The notes: a model not told the origin generated them from the sequence alone. Positions 44,076 to 55,104 are shown, counted from the stretch's first letter. The stretch: DNA of 64,000 bases from Paraescarpia echinospica (GCA_020002185.1 CM034534.1:63737239-63801238); one strand, 5' to 3'. A program made the numbers and translations.

Positions 44076-44084
44076 CTATTTATA
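44076..44084 (-). promoter_or_regulatory. TATA box of RPA-like gene 2
   Basis: TATAAATAG on the minus strand, 90 bases upstream of the ATG, the same spacing as in copy 1. The region beyond (44150-44290) is clearly homologous to 40310-40440. Confidence 0.6.
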
Positions 44085-44482
44085 CTAACGTAGTGAATAG
44101 AGTCCGTGCGCTCGAACACGTATACCACAAAACAGCCGAGTCTGGCAAGGTTATTGAAAATGCAAAAAAGCGTTCGGTCATGTTAGTGCACAAGTTTCGC
44201 GTCGCTTTTACAGAGCGTTATTTTCAAATATAAGTTTACCATGAGATTCTCTAGTCCTTACTTTGTATTATAGACTGTTTATTTTACTCGTTTAGGGTTT
44301 TATTAAAGATTTATAAAATTACGCAACCGGTTGGTAAATGTGCTTACGTAACGGCCTACGTGTCAAACGGCAAGTGCTCATAGACCTACATCGAGCGTCG
44401 TAAACAACAACCGTCATTCCATTAAACGACAAGTGTGCATACACACGTCGCTTACGAAGAGCAGTAACTGGAATTAGTGAGA

Positions 44483-45049
44483 ATGCGCCGCGAACTCGAT
44501 CGGTACGTTACACCTATCTAAAATAACTTTCCTTTTAACATTCACTCGATACTAACTAAGATGTTCATTGTCTATGTTTACAGATTCTACTATTTTCTCT
44601 TCGAATAACGTTTTCTCTTTTGTCTATATGTTTACAGATTCGACTATTTAAGATAAAAAAATTACCACTCAATTGGAACGGGTTTGGACTACTACCACCG
44701 GATACTAATGCGCACGAGGACTGGACTCTCCTCGATTCACCGCAGCCGCTTGGCTGAGGGAATGTTTGGCTACCTTCACCACCAGCCGCTGTACACCCAC
44801 CGCAGCCGCTTGGCCGGGGCCGAGCATTACCGTCGCCCACACCACCGCGCGCACTTGGATGAGGCCATGGATGCTTTTCGCGGACGTCACCATCCACTGT
44901 TGGCCGGAGCGCGTCGCCGTCGCGTACACGAGGCCGAGGCCTTGGCTACTTTTCGCTGCCGTCATTACACGCTATCGGCTGGGGACGCAGCGTGCTCCTA
45001 CTACCGGCTGATCGCCGAGCGCTATCGCACCGGCCCACGGCAATGGTGA
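44483..45049 (+). pseudogene. Spliced accessory gene 2 (His/Arg-rich product with internal repeats)
   Basis: Exon 1 (44483-44502) encodes MRRELDR and ends at a GTACGT donor in phase 2, exactly as in gene 1. Two TGTTTACAG acceptors lie before 44583 and 44638. From the second, the frame runs FDYLR, a TAA at about 44654, then KNYHSIGTGLDYYHRILM, AEHYRRPHHRAHLDEAMDAF and RRVHEAEALATFRCRHYTL to 45047. A further repeat (VVHLAEAVASFRYRHHPL) continues in another frame to 45286. The repeated element is roughly AEA-x-A-x-FR-x-RHHPL. It is unlike the proline-rich end of gene 1 in sequence, so exon content has turned over while splice sites persisted. Function unknown. Confidence 0.5.
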
Positions 45050-45405
45050 TGGGCATAGCGCGCCCCGTCGTCCACTTGGCCGAAGCCGTGGCGTCCTTTC
45101 GCTATCGACACCATCCGCTGATCTACGCCGAGCACTACCGTCGTCCACGCCGCGAACGCCTCGTGCCCAGCTGGGGGATGGCTTCGGCCCTTATCTCGGA
45201 CCCGCTCGTTCACTGTACCCGGACGGTCATTTCGGTGGATACGGAGCCCGGAACTACTAACGTCGCAACTACAGCACCTCACGCGTAGGTTTTTAAACTA
45301 CCATTGTAATACTACATTCTCTTCTACGCTAAAAGACATAGTATTAACCCGAGTCCCGTGATTTCTTACACTAAACAACTTGTGCGGTACGCCGAACGAC
45401 TGACT

Positions 45406-45411
45406 AATAAA
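45406..45411 (+). terminator. Poly(A) signal of accessory gene 2
   Basis: AATAAA followed by AATATAT and a TACCGTCTCC block, homologous to the 3' region of gene 1. Confidence 0.5.
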
Positions 45412-45639
45412 AAATATATCGCTTACCGTCTCCTTTCATTTGTTCACAATACAGTCCTCGTCGTAATATATCCGATTTACTATAGGCCTCTATATTCCAC
45501 TATAAAGCCAACTTCAGCTTAATAATACAGCACACTTATTAGAAAACGGTATTACTCCTAGCTAGCTTACAGTATGAATAATAAAACGCATTCTCCGGTT
45601 AGCGTCGGTCTATATTATTTTTTTGCCCCAACCGTTCCG

Positions 45640-46155
45640 CCTCACGGCCATAAAGCCGTACTTTGTACGCCCGCCTGCAGCTAGCACGCCCGCCTGCAGC
45701 TAGCCTTAACTAGGTCACCGACGCCGTCGCAGTCATAGGTCACCGATACCATCATTATTCATCGACACCAAGCAGCCGTTGTATTTCGTCACCAACTACG
45801 ACACCGTCAAAGTCATAGGTCACCGATATCGTCATTATTCATCGACACCAGGCAGCCGTTATATTACGTCATCAACTACGGGTTTGTACAGGAACGCAAA
45901 ATGAATGAAATAACTAGTCCACAACACACGCAAATAATACACCGACCTAGGCTAGTGACCAAATAATAATAATAATAATAATAAACGAGGGATTCAAATA
46001 GGCGGCACTACACTATTTGTTTACATCTACATAACCACGATTTTCATAACCTTACACATAAATGTCTGATTACTCATTCTTGCACTAGAGGCGCTACTGT
46101 GTACACTGTTTACGTCTATATAACCACGAGTTTTCATATCCTCACACATAAGTGT
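45640..46155. repeat. Subterminal repeats of the right arm
   Basis: An 80-bp duplication (CATAGGTCACCGATAC to CGTCACCAACTACG; 45735 and 45815), a (TAA)n tract (45964-45984) and a partial tandem copy of the inner TIR phrase (CTCATTCTTGCACTAGAGG at 46073 and again at 46158). No coding frame. Confidence 0.7.
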
Positions 46156-46510
46156 CTACTCATTCTTGCACTAGAGGCGCTACTGTGTACTTTATTTTAA
46201 TATAATCGCGCATAATCACTAAAGGTCAGCACTATACAACTATACTTTTGATTAATAGGTTTTTGCACTTACATGAACCCGCGGCGACTATAAAAAAAGG
46301 GTTCAAAAAGCTATCAATCAAACTGTTTTTATAAGTAGGATGTCAGCAAGCAATTAAAATAAGAGATTTTTTATAAATAGATTTTTATGACAGGTCATCC
46401 ATCATTTCTTGTTTATAAGAAGTATTCCACGGGATTGACTGATCCAAAACCCTTTGATGTCCTTTGATGTTTTATTCGTACACGGTAGTCTATTGCGCGC
46501 ATACACTACT
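46156..46510 (-). repeat. Polinton right terminal inverted repeat
   Basis: Inverted match of 27002-27341, slightly longer through small insertions. The tip carries CCTTTGATGTCCTTTGATG (46453-46471), the two boxes seen inverted at the left end. Confidence 0.88.
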
Positions 46511-46665
46511 CAGGCTTATGCCACTGGAATAATTTGCCAATTGAAACTAAACAATGTCGCTCTAAAATTAGTTAACAAAAATGTTTTGGTTGCCTTAGAA
46601 CATAACCTTTATGCTCAGCTTTAAAATTATTAATCCAGTTAAAACAAAACTTAATATTACTATAT
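46511..46665 (+). pseudogene. LINE reverse-transcriptase C-terminus, 3' side of the Polinton insertion
   Basis: One plus frame reads WNNLPIETKQCRSKIS, the near-terminal WNxLP motif of CR1/Jockey-like ORF2. It has the same orientation as the reverse-transcriptase piece ending at 27001. Between the reverse-transcriptase thumb and this motif a LINE normally has roughly 150 more residues, which are absent from both flanks. Confidence 0.6.
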
Positions 46666-47035
46666 TTTGTCATGTGTAGGATAGTAACTTTGTCTAAATA
46701 GTTTATATATTTCATTAAAATACTCACATTTTAATGCTTTCATATCTACTTTTAAGAATATTTATTTATTACATTTTATTTATTATATATTTTATTAGTG
46801 TTTATTTTATATTATCAATATTAATTAATTATTATTTTGAGGACCACATTGGAAATAAGTGTACTTATGTGTGCTTTAACGTGTTATCCTTGGTACTATT
46901 ATATACATACATACACACATATATATATATATATAAATATATATATTATTTTCTGTTCTAGCTGCATGTATATAATTTTACTGAATAAACTCACTCACTC
47001 ACATTCATTTAGGATATGACGGTAATTTACGCTAC
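46666..47035. other. AT-rich sequence with TA/CATA microsatellites
   Basis: Simple-sequence tracts at 46903-46945. Likely 3' tail of the LINE plus unique AT-rich DNA. Confidence 0.4.
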
Positions 47036-47044
47036 TATTTAACC

Positions 47045-47365
47045 ATGGATTTTCAATCTTGGCAACACTGCTTATCGGTGAATTGTGGTTGATGGCTTTA
47101 TTAATAAATACTGTGAGCCTTTGCTCTAAGATGACCAATAATGGTAAACTATCCGATGACAATTATATAACATTACCGTGTGTAAGTGGTGCTAGCCCCC
47201 ACAACTTCGTTAGTGCTTTTCGCCTTGCAGTGCACATAGTGCCAACACTCTTACTGTGGACATCCCACAGTGGAGCTCCATAGTAAGAGCAGCAATATTT
47301 AAAAAATAAATTGCATTTTACAGTCGTCGTAATATGACAAAAATCGGTCATGAACATATTAAACC
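47045..47365 (-). pseudogene. LINE reverse-transcriptase C-terminal fragment
   Basis: The minus frame contains CSYYGAPLWDVHSKSV and RRKALTKLWGLAPLTHGNVI, a conserved stretch after the reverse-transcriptase domain of some LINE families. A second frame continues with fragments resembling the following helix. Isolated and broken. Confidence 0.5.
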
Positions 47366-48700
47366 CTCTCCAAAATGGGAATGATGTTCAGATGCATGGA
47401 CTACCTATAAACTATAAACACCGGGCTGAACAAATCGACCTATCGAAATATCCATTTATCAATGCCTGCGTTAATCAGTCATATTACTCACTTTCAGTTT
47501 GTTGGCATTTGGGTGTGGGCCAATCGTAACTGGCTTGTCCATGACGTGACCTATTGCTTATCAAATGCACCTTTAAGCAATCAAAAGTTGAGACCGAACA
47601 CGTGGTGCGTTCATGCATTCCGTCATATATTTTGTTGAAATTCTAGCCACAAGTGTTTATTTATGACAAAAATATGAGGTAGTCTCTAAATTGACAACAA
47701 TATGCTGGAATACTTGATTTACACAGATGTCGTGCTGCAATGGTAATGCATTTCGCATAATTGTAAACCGTTATCAACACAGGTGGTAAAGCTTGACGAA
47801 GGTCACATAATCAGGGAGTCACGGCGGCTTACCTTGCGCTTATCATATAAAGTGCGTTTTTAGGCGCCGAGTCCAAATCTAATGGCAGCCGGACGATACA
47901 CCTTGAGCTTTTTTAAATTGAAAAATCGAAATTATCAATAAAATACGAAATGCTCCCTTTGAATATGTTGTCATCAACGTACAAGCCGTCAGGCGACAAA
48001 AACATTAATTAAATTAGCCATGATGTTAATGAAATATGTTAACTGACACAGGTGTAAATAATAGTAAATTATGGAGTAGCTTAAATACAATAATTTGTCT
48101 GGCTTAATCAGTTTTGTGAGTTATTTAAGCACGGGCGTTCGTGCATTATACACAACCAGCTTAGTCTTAGACTAGGAGCAGTCATTTATATTGAGTCTGG
48201 CGTTCTGCAACAATTTATCGGTTTTTCTTGAATTTCACTCTTTTCCATTTTAGATTTTTGCTCAAGTTTTGATATGGTGATCTGTGCTCTTTTATGAATT
48301 CCAAACAGTTTTACTTGATTAATTCAAGGTCGATATTTAGGTAAACTTGTTCGATATTCCCAATTCGCCCGGATATGTTATTTGTTAGATTGGTGTCGGC
48401 TTTCTGGTGATTTTTGATTGAATTGCGCTTGTATGTGGCTGGACCATAACAAGCTATGGAATATTAAAATTTTTATCAAGTTTTTATCCAGGACACAGCG
48501 GCGAAGTTTATACAGTTGGTTTTATGAAAGTCTAATGATGATGCTGGACTATGCTGTTTTAGCAAACGTTTTATATATTTTTTTTGTATTTTGTGTGCAC
48601 CTATTCAGTTGAACTGCACCTGTACGTGTTGCGACATTGCTGGCCAACCAGGCGCGATGTTGACAACAAGAACATTGTGAACAACCATTCCTACACCATG
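47366..48700. other. No gene supported
   Basis: AT-rich sequence. Frames of 60-80 codons at its right end lack family resemblance and may belong to the 5' region of the next LINE. Confidence 0.35.
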
Positions 48701-48879
48701 ATCACATACAATAGGACTGAATTACTGCTGATTAGATGTGCCTCTGTCACCCGACTTTACCCAGCACTGGACAGTTGTGTTGCACCGTGTGAACGCTTGG
48801 ATCCTTGTCGTCGGACTCGTAGGGTGTAGAGCTGGCAGGTCCAAGAAAAAACTTATTGCTGTACTGATTAATCCTCGCT

Positions 48880-49697
48880 CCCCGCCCCTGTTTACTGCGA
48901 GACGCAAAGCCTGCCTACAAAATCTTATTGCAGTGGACATTCACACATCTCCACGTGTAACTAAGTGTGCGAGACCTACAATAACTGCATGTCTGTTAAA
49001 TACCCGGTCCGTGAAATCTAAAGTGGATCAACTTGTCAAGTTGCTTGATGACAACGAAATTGATATTCTAGCACTGACAGAAACCTGGCTGAGCCGGGGT
49101 GATGCCAGTCGGACAGAGATAAATGAGTGGTCACCAAACGGCTACAGATTTGACCACAAACCGCGTAGTGACAGAACTGGAGGAGATGTTGGTGTCATCT
49201 GTCGTGCATCTTTCAAAACGAGGCAACTTGTCACAAAGACATACAGATCATTTGAAGTGATGTGACTTCAGCTGATGTATATATCATACTGTTTCCGGGT
49301 ACGTGTTATCCACCTTCTGCTCGTAATGGTCTTGAGCGCATCGATGTTCATGGACGAATTCTCAGATTTTTTGTAGTGTTTCTGCATGGGCCATGACAGC
49401 TAGGTGATTGTCGGAGATTTCAACATATACGTTGATTTGTTGGATGACACAAAGATTGTACGCTTTCGCAACATCCTAGAATATCATGGTCTGCATCAGC
49501 ATGTGATGGAAAATACACATTCACATGGTCACACTCTAGATCTGATAATCACGCGATCCGAAGCAGACATTATTGGTGATATTGTGGTTGAGAATCCGGG
49601 AATATCCGACAACTCTGCAGTGACATTCAAGATACAAGGTTGTAAACCTTGTGCTCCCAAGAAACAATTCAGCTACATATTATACCGCAATGTAAGT
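48880..49697 (+). pseudogene. LINE endonuclease (EEP) domain relic, interrupted by another LINE
   Basis: The first frame has CLLNTRSVKSKVDQLVKLLD and LALTETWLSRGDAS, typical of an apurinic-type LINE endonuclease. A stop at 49263 and frame changes follow. The next frame holds VIVGDFNIYVDLLD and HGHTLDLIITR, the GDFN and SDH-side motifs (here SDNSAVTFKI). Coding stops at 49697, where the tail of an oppositely oriented LINE begins. The reverse-transcriptase part was not found beyond that LINE in this window. Confidence 0.7.
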
Positions 49698-49722
49698 AAT
49701 AATAATAATAATAATAATAATC
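49698..49722. repeat. (AAT)n tail of the LINE
   Basis: Eight AAT units at the 3' end of the LINE, next to CTTTATT (AATAAAG on the LINE strand). Confidence 0.85.
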
Positions 49723-49930
49723 TTTATTGATACATAATGTTAAGTATATCACAGATGTAGCAGTAACATGAAACATGTATACATTACGTATCAAATGGAA
49801 CGAAGCAACACATTGCTTGTGTTCCTTATTCATGTCATATATGCAATGAAATCTATGATCCGTGTAAAAAAAACAATAAAAAAAAAACATCTTCATAATA
49901 AACTAACAATTTATTTAATAATGCATTATA

Positions 49931-50133
49931 CGAGTACCGTAAGTCTGAACATCAGGTACATCTTAACATGACATCATTATGCGAGTACCGTAACACTGAA
50001 CATCAGGTACATCTTAACATGACAACATTACACGAGTACCGTAACACTGAACACCAGGTACATCTTAACACGACAACATTATACGAGTACCTAACACTGA
50101 ACACCGGGTACATCTTAACATGACAAAATTACA
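49931..50133 (-). repeat. 51-bp tandem repeat in the LINE 3' UTR, four copies
   Basis: CGAGTACCGTAAC...CATCTTAACATGACA starts at 49931, 49982, 50033 and 50084. Copies differ by a few bases. The block begins 13 bases beyond the ORF2 stop (50146). Confidence 0.92.
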
Positions 50134-50145
50134 TTAAAGCAGCAT

Positions 50146-53100
50146 TTAGCATATGTTTGCTAGAATTAGACGCTTGGTCCTTTGTTTGAACATATGAATA
50201 GATGTACAATATTGTAAATAGCTATTTGTAATAAATGTATTCCAGATTTTAGGACCAACATAAGCCAAAGACAGTTGTCTACAATTAGTCTTGCAGAATG
50301 GTATTTTATATGTTACTTCCTGTCTTGTATTATATTTATGTGTGGATATTTGCAGGACAAATACATCATGATATATATCTGGCAACATACCCCTATTATG
50401 CTTGTACATTAGGATACAGCATAAATATTTATTTACGTCATAAATATTCATTATTTGATAAGATGTAAATAAAGGCTGCGTATGTTCAATAAATCCTACA
50501 TGACTTATTACACGCAAAACTCGTTTTTGGAGTAAATGAATTTTAGCAAGGTATATATTCAGGGCCCTTCCCCAGACGACATTACAATAAGTAATATATG
50601 GGTATATAAACATGTAATACAGGTTTAACAATGATTTGTTATCTAATTTGTTTGTCACCTTTTTTATAATACCAATATTCTTAGAAATTTTATTTGATAT
50701 ATATTTAATGTGTGAGCTCCAATTCAATGTATTATTTATAAGCAAACCCAAACACTTTATCTCATGTACAGTGTTAATTTGTATGCCGCCTATGCAAATG
50801 TTAATTTGTATGCCGTCTATGCAAATGTTATTACACCTCTCTCTTATGCTGATCGTATTACTAAAGGTCACTGTGTGAGTTTTCTGTATATTCAAAGAAA
50901 GTTTATTAATGTTAAGCCATAAAGATAGTTTTTTATTTCAGAGTTCAAAACATTTTCCATTTCATCTATATTGTTGCCTTGTATAAAGATGCTCGTGTCA
51001 TCAGCAAACATAATGGTAAACGTTGAGTCAGATAAAGTAGATAAATCATTTATATAGATAAGAAAGAGTAAAGGTCCCAGAATTGAACCCTGCGGAACAC
51101 CACATGTTATGTTTTTAAGGGAAGATTTTGTTCCATAGAATTTTACTCGTTGTTGTCTGTTACTTAAAAAGTTACGAATCCATTGGAGTATATTTCCTCT
51201 GATTCCATAATGTGTTACTTTTCTCAATAATATATTATGATTAACGGTATCAAAGGCTTTGGCTAAATCCAGAAATAACCCAATTACGTGCTCTTTGGTA
51301 TCAATTGCCTTACTAATTTTGTCAATTAGCAGTGAAATAGCCATATCAGTAGAATATCCTTACCTAAATCCAAATTGGGAATTAGACAAGATGTTATGTT
51401 TCATTATGTAATTCATTAATCTATTGTACATTAATCTTTCAAAAACCTTTGAAAATACAGGCAAGACAGAAATAGGCCTGTAATTATTAATTAATGATGT
51501 ATCGCCATTTTTAAAAGCAGGAACTATATCAGCTATTTTTAGTTGATCAGGAACATATCCTTGATCAAATGATAAATTTACAATGTAACTTAAAGGATCA
51601 AGTAGGTTGGAGAAGGCCTGTGTGACAATAATAGGTTTTATGCCATCCCATCCAGGACTAGAGTTTTTAAAATTCTTAATAATTCCCTTTATCTCATCTG
51701 GTGTGGTTGGCGACAAATACATTGAATTTTTATAGTCTCCTTGGAGGTATTCATCAGGTCTCTCTGATATGACTGGTATTTTATCAGCCAGTTCTGGACC
51801 TATACTTGTAAAATATTCATTAAATGTATCAGCTATGCATTTTTATTTTTTGTTAATTTACGTCAATTAGTAATTTGTCATTAGATAAAAATGCTTCCTT
51901 CCTTCCTATAATACTCTTTAAGACTATCCAGGTTTTTTTTAAATTACCCTTGTGCTGTTGAAGCTCATGTCGATAGTATTCTCTTTCTGCTACAGTAATA
52001 AGACACTTTATTTTATTTCTATATCTTTTATAATTAGTTTCATTGAAGACAGTCGGTTTTTTCAAGTAATACATATACAATTTGTTTTTAGTTCTAATGG
52101 AGTGTCGGAGTCCCATAGTAATCCACGGTTTATGTTTTGTTTTCCTAATAGTTGTGTTAGCTAACGGAAATGAATTATTGTATGCAACTAATATCTCATT
52201 AATGAATACAGAATAACATTCTTGTGGATCTCTGCATGCATAAACGTCATCCCAGCATATTTTATCTATACTCTCTTTGAATGTAGCAGTAGTCTGCGCA
52301 TTATATATTCTAGTCGCTATTGTCATTTCTACCTTTGTGCTATCAGTATGTTTAGTGAGCAAAAATATTGGTAGGTGGTCAGAAATATCTGTATAATATT
52401 ATTCCATGCAATTGATAATTTGCACCAATTAAATCATTGCTGTATATATTATCGATGACAGTGGCAGTTGTTGCTGTTATTCTAGTAGGCTTGCTGATAA
52501 GGGGTATAAATGCCTGTTGGAACATTGCATCTATGTAATCTTGAGTTTCCGTGTGACTACCATAATTAAGTAGATTAATGTTAAAGTCACCCATTATGTA
52601 ACACTGTTTATTATCAACATTGAGAGTTTGTGTAATATTGATAACATGTTCTGTGAAAGCAGTAATGTTTGTATTAGGTGGTCGATAGACAACACCTACA
52701 GTTGTTTTGTTATTGCATGTCTTAGACCGAGTCTTGATTTCAATAAAAACGCATTCCAGATATTCAGTTATGACACTCATTTCTGGTAATTCAGTACACT
52801 CAAGGGACTTACGAACATATAAGGATACACCACCTCCCTTCTTGGAGGGCCTAGTCAAATGTATGCTTTTGTACTCTGGCAATTCATACAGATCAAGATT
52901 GTCATTATGTAACCAAGTTTCGCTTAGACCGATGACCGAGAACCTGTTATCGATCAGTGACAAGAAATCACCCAATTTGCTAATGTTCTTTCGCAAGCTA
53001 CGGATATTTAAATGCATAAGTGAAAACTCTTCATCAGAGATATTATTTCTTGTTATAACTTCATTTATATCATCCTCAAGATAATATTTAGTATTTACAA

Positions 53101-53233
53101 AGCTATCTGTTGTGAGTAAATTACAATCGGGATCTATATTCAGCATTGCAGCATTGCCAGTTTCATAATCTTGTACATCACCTAAGGTAGTATTACGTAA
53201 TTGGCTCATAGCAATGAAATGCAGTATATACAT
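50146..53233 (-). pseudogene. LINE ORF2: endonuclease and reverse transcriptase
   Basis: The endonuclease segment (53233-52379) has MHLNIRSLRKNISKLGDFL, SETWLHNDN, GVVYRPPNTN and MGDFNINLLNY. A one-base shift near 52385 precedes ISDHLPIFLL. The reverse transcriptase shows SPGWDGIKP, NNYRPISVLPVFSKVFE, a TAA at 51360 just after SQFGFR, DLAKAFDTVNHNIL, GVPQGSILGPLLFLIYINDL and the catalytic FADD box near 51000. A shift near 50930 leads to the last frame with CLGLLINNTLNWSSHI and VGPKIWNTFI. Three shifts and one stop make it inactive. Lengths of the blocks match intact CR1/Jockey-like elements. Confidence 0.88.
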
Positions 53234-53493
53234 ACATATTCACACGGTACACAATAATGCTTCTATAGCTGCATATAACATTTACAGACCGTTTTATAAA
53301 AAACAACGTTATGTGACATCTGTTAAGTTGTAGTAGGTTAGTTAGAATACATGATATGTATCGATAACATATAATAATAAAGTATATATGAGTAATTAAA
53401 TAAGACACGAACCATATGTAGAATACGAAGGTGTCCATGAATGAGTCCATGAATGGTACAGTCCCTATGTGAACAAGCACCATGATAGGCCGA

Positions 53494-54225
53494 CTAGAGA
53501 TACAAAATATCCACCGTGACTTGGGCCAATGTCCAACGCAATTGCAGTGCATTTAGTTCATCATCTCGACTGACGGTTTTGATTGTTCCCTTTAGGTCCT
53601 TTATGACAATCCTTCCATCATACGACCAACAGTCGAGAATCTTGTGCTGTTTCTTTAATGTCCGGCACAAGAACAATAGTCTTGCTCTCTTCTGGGTGAG
53701 ATCTTCCGATATGTAGACATTTGATCGTTTAGTGCGTAGCCGTTTTCGAGCTTTAATGAAGTCATTCTTCGATTTATAGTCTTTGAACTGGACTATTATT
53801 TGGCGCGAGTGGTTTTTGTTTGTGGCGGATTTTCTTGGCCCAATCCTATGGGCCCTGTTGATATGGTCCATTTTTAATGGCATGTCCATATCGTTAAACA
53901 AGTCAGTGATAATCTTATCAATTTGTTCACCGTCTTTGTTTTCAACTATTCCTGTAATGCGCACCGAGGACCGACGGCTGTACTGCTCCAGATTATCAAC
54001 AGCTTGCTCAAGTTGTTCAATTCGTGCATCCTTGTCTGTCAACTCCTTTTCAAGATTTTCGAGCCTTCTATTTATTTTGTCAGCAACTATTGTAGCAATC
54101 CGGGTAGCAAGGGCCGCGATTACGTCATCGTCACTTAGCGCTAGCTTGATTTGTTCTACAAGTTCAACGGTGGTCGAGGTCGGTCTCTTCTTGCTCATTG
54201 TTGCTGGTGGTTGTCTGTTACGCAA
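53494..54225 (-). CDS. LINE ORF1: coiled-coil RNA-binding protein
   Basis: An open 243-codon frame, probably started at MSKKRPTSTTVELVEQ (54198) rather than the earlier Met. A heptad-rich coiled coil (NRRLENLEKELTDKDARIEQ, then LEQAVDNLEQYSRR) is followed by an RRM-like region with VRITGIVENKDG, INRAHRIGPRK, IIVQFKDYKSKNDFIKARK and VYISEDLTQKRARLL. This is the L1-type ORF1p (Transposase_22) architecture: trimerisation plus nucleic-acid chaperone. The frame is intact although ORF2 of the same copy is not. It lies 260 bases upstream of ORF2. Confidence 0.85.
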   Translation of the reverse strand: MRNRQPPATMSKKRPTSTTVELVEQIKLALSDDDVIAALATRIATIVADKINRRLENLEKELTDKDARIEQLEQAVDNLEQYSRRSSVRITGIVENKDGEQIDKIITDLFNDMDMPLKMDHINRAHRIGPRKSATNKNHSRQIIVQFKDYKSKNDFIKARKRLRTKRSNVYISEDLTQKRARLLFLCRTLKKQHKILDCWSYDGRIVIKDLKGTIKTVSRDDELNALQLRWTLAQVTVDILYL

Positions 54226-54420
54226 TAGTAGGGTCTAATCACAGGCTAAGCAGCAAACGTTGGCGGTTTTGAGCGTGTCGTGGGCGACAATATGGTTGTT
54301 ACACGATCCGATATATTTTACCGGCGTGCAAGCTCAAGAAAATATCACAATTTAACACCCACCGCGTTCCTGAGTGTCCACTAGTCGACCTTGTTCACTT
54401 CAGCAAAAACACGGGACCTT

Positions 54421-55104
54421 TCAGAGCATTTCTCTTACATTCTCACCCCCAAATCGAGGAGTGCGAAGAAATCGTGCAGTCTGACCATGGCACACCTTCT
54501 GACCTTATGATCATGTCATTGTTTACACACTCTTGTTTTGGGGGCTGGGGGGCTAAAGCCAGATGAATGTAATTTTGTTTGACATCAATGTTCTGAGGTA
54601 ATCCCTAAAGTGGATGGTTCTAGATCAGATGTACTCTGTTGTTGTCGCAGACTGCGGATCTGACAGAGACGGTGGCCAAACATTACAACCAGTTGCAGGA
54701 GTGAGACACACTGGACCTGAAATGTTGGACACTGTAACTTACATTATCCACCACAACCACATTTTTTTTCAAACAACTATAAACAGGCAGGTTGTGTTTT
54801 TTTATCTCTTCATTGTTCATGGGCCTAAGATACAGCACAAATGTTACCAACAGGAACTGTCCACAAAGGAGCTGGGATTTGTTTTATGAATGAACGTCCA
54901 AAATTATTCACAAACTTGTTGTATAAGAACTTAATCTTGTTAGTCTTTATATAAATCAGACCAAAGCATCAATTTGATTCTGTCACAAAATTCATAACAT
55001 TATATTTGTGTTCTGAATTCTTTGCTCTGTGTCAATAGCTGGATATGTTTATTTGTAGATGCAACACCAGACAACAACCATTATAATGTGCTATGATTCA
55101 ACAT
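54421..55104. other. No gene supported
   Basis: A 91-codon frame (54614-54889) shows no resemblance. The plus-strand LINE interrupted at 49697 does not visibly resume here. Confidence 0.35.

Larger units (their letters stand above)
27002..46510. mobile_element. Polinton/Maverick element, degenerate, with duplicated right-arm module
   Basis: A 19.5-kb unit lies between inverted repeats that begin AGTAGT on both ends, the AG start usual for Polintons. It carries the hallmark set: family B polymerase, rve integrase, FtsK/HerA-type ATPase, major capsid and penton proteins. The maturation protease was not found. The coding part is much more GC-rich than the flanks. Most core genes carry stops, frameshifts or deletions, so the copy is inactive. 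It sits in a LINE, and no 6-bp target duplication can be read (AATGTA before, CAGGCT after). An internal second-type terminus near 43036 suggests a nested or recombinant structure. Confidence 0.9.
49698..54420 (-). mobile_element. Near full-length two-ORF LINE (CR1/Jockey-like), degenerate
   Basis: Read on the minus strand: a 5' region from about 54420, ORF1 (54225-53494), ORF2 endonuclease and reverse transcriptase (53233-50146), a 3' UTR with a 51-bp tandem repeat, AATAAAG, and a (TTA)n tail at 49698-49720. Its insertion interrupts a plus-strand LINE endonuclease. The 5' border is approximate. Confidence 0.8.

Noticed and set aside
53516..54238. Plus-strand frames opposite LINE ORF1
   Set aside because: Antisense to a clear coiled-coil ORF1 protein.
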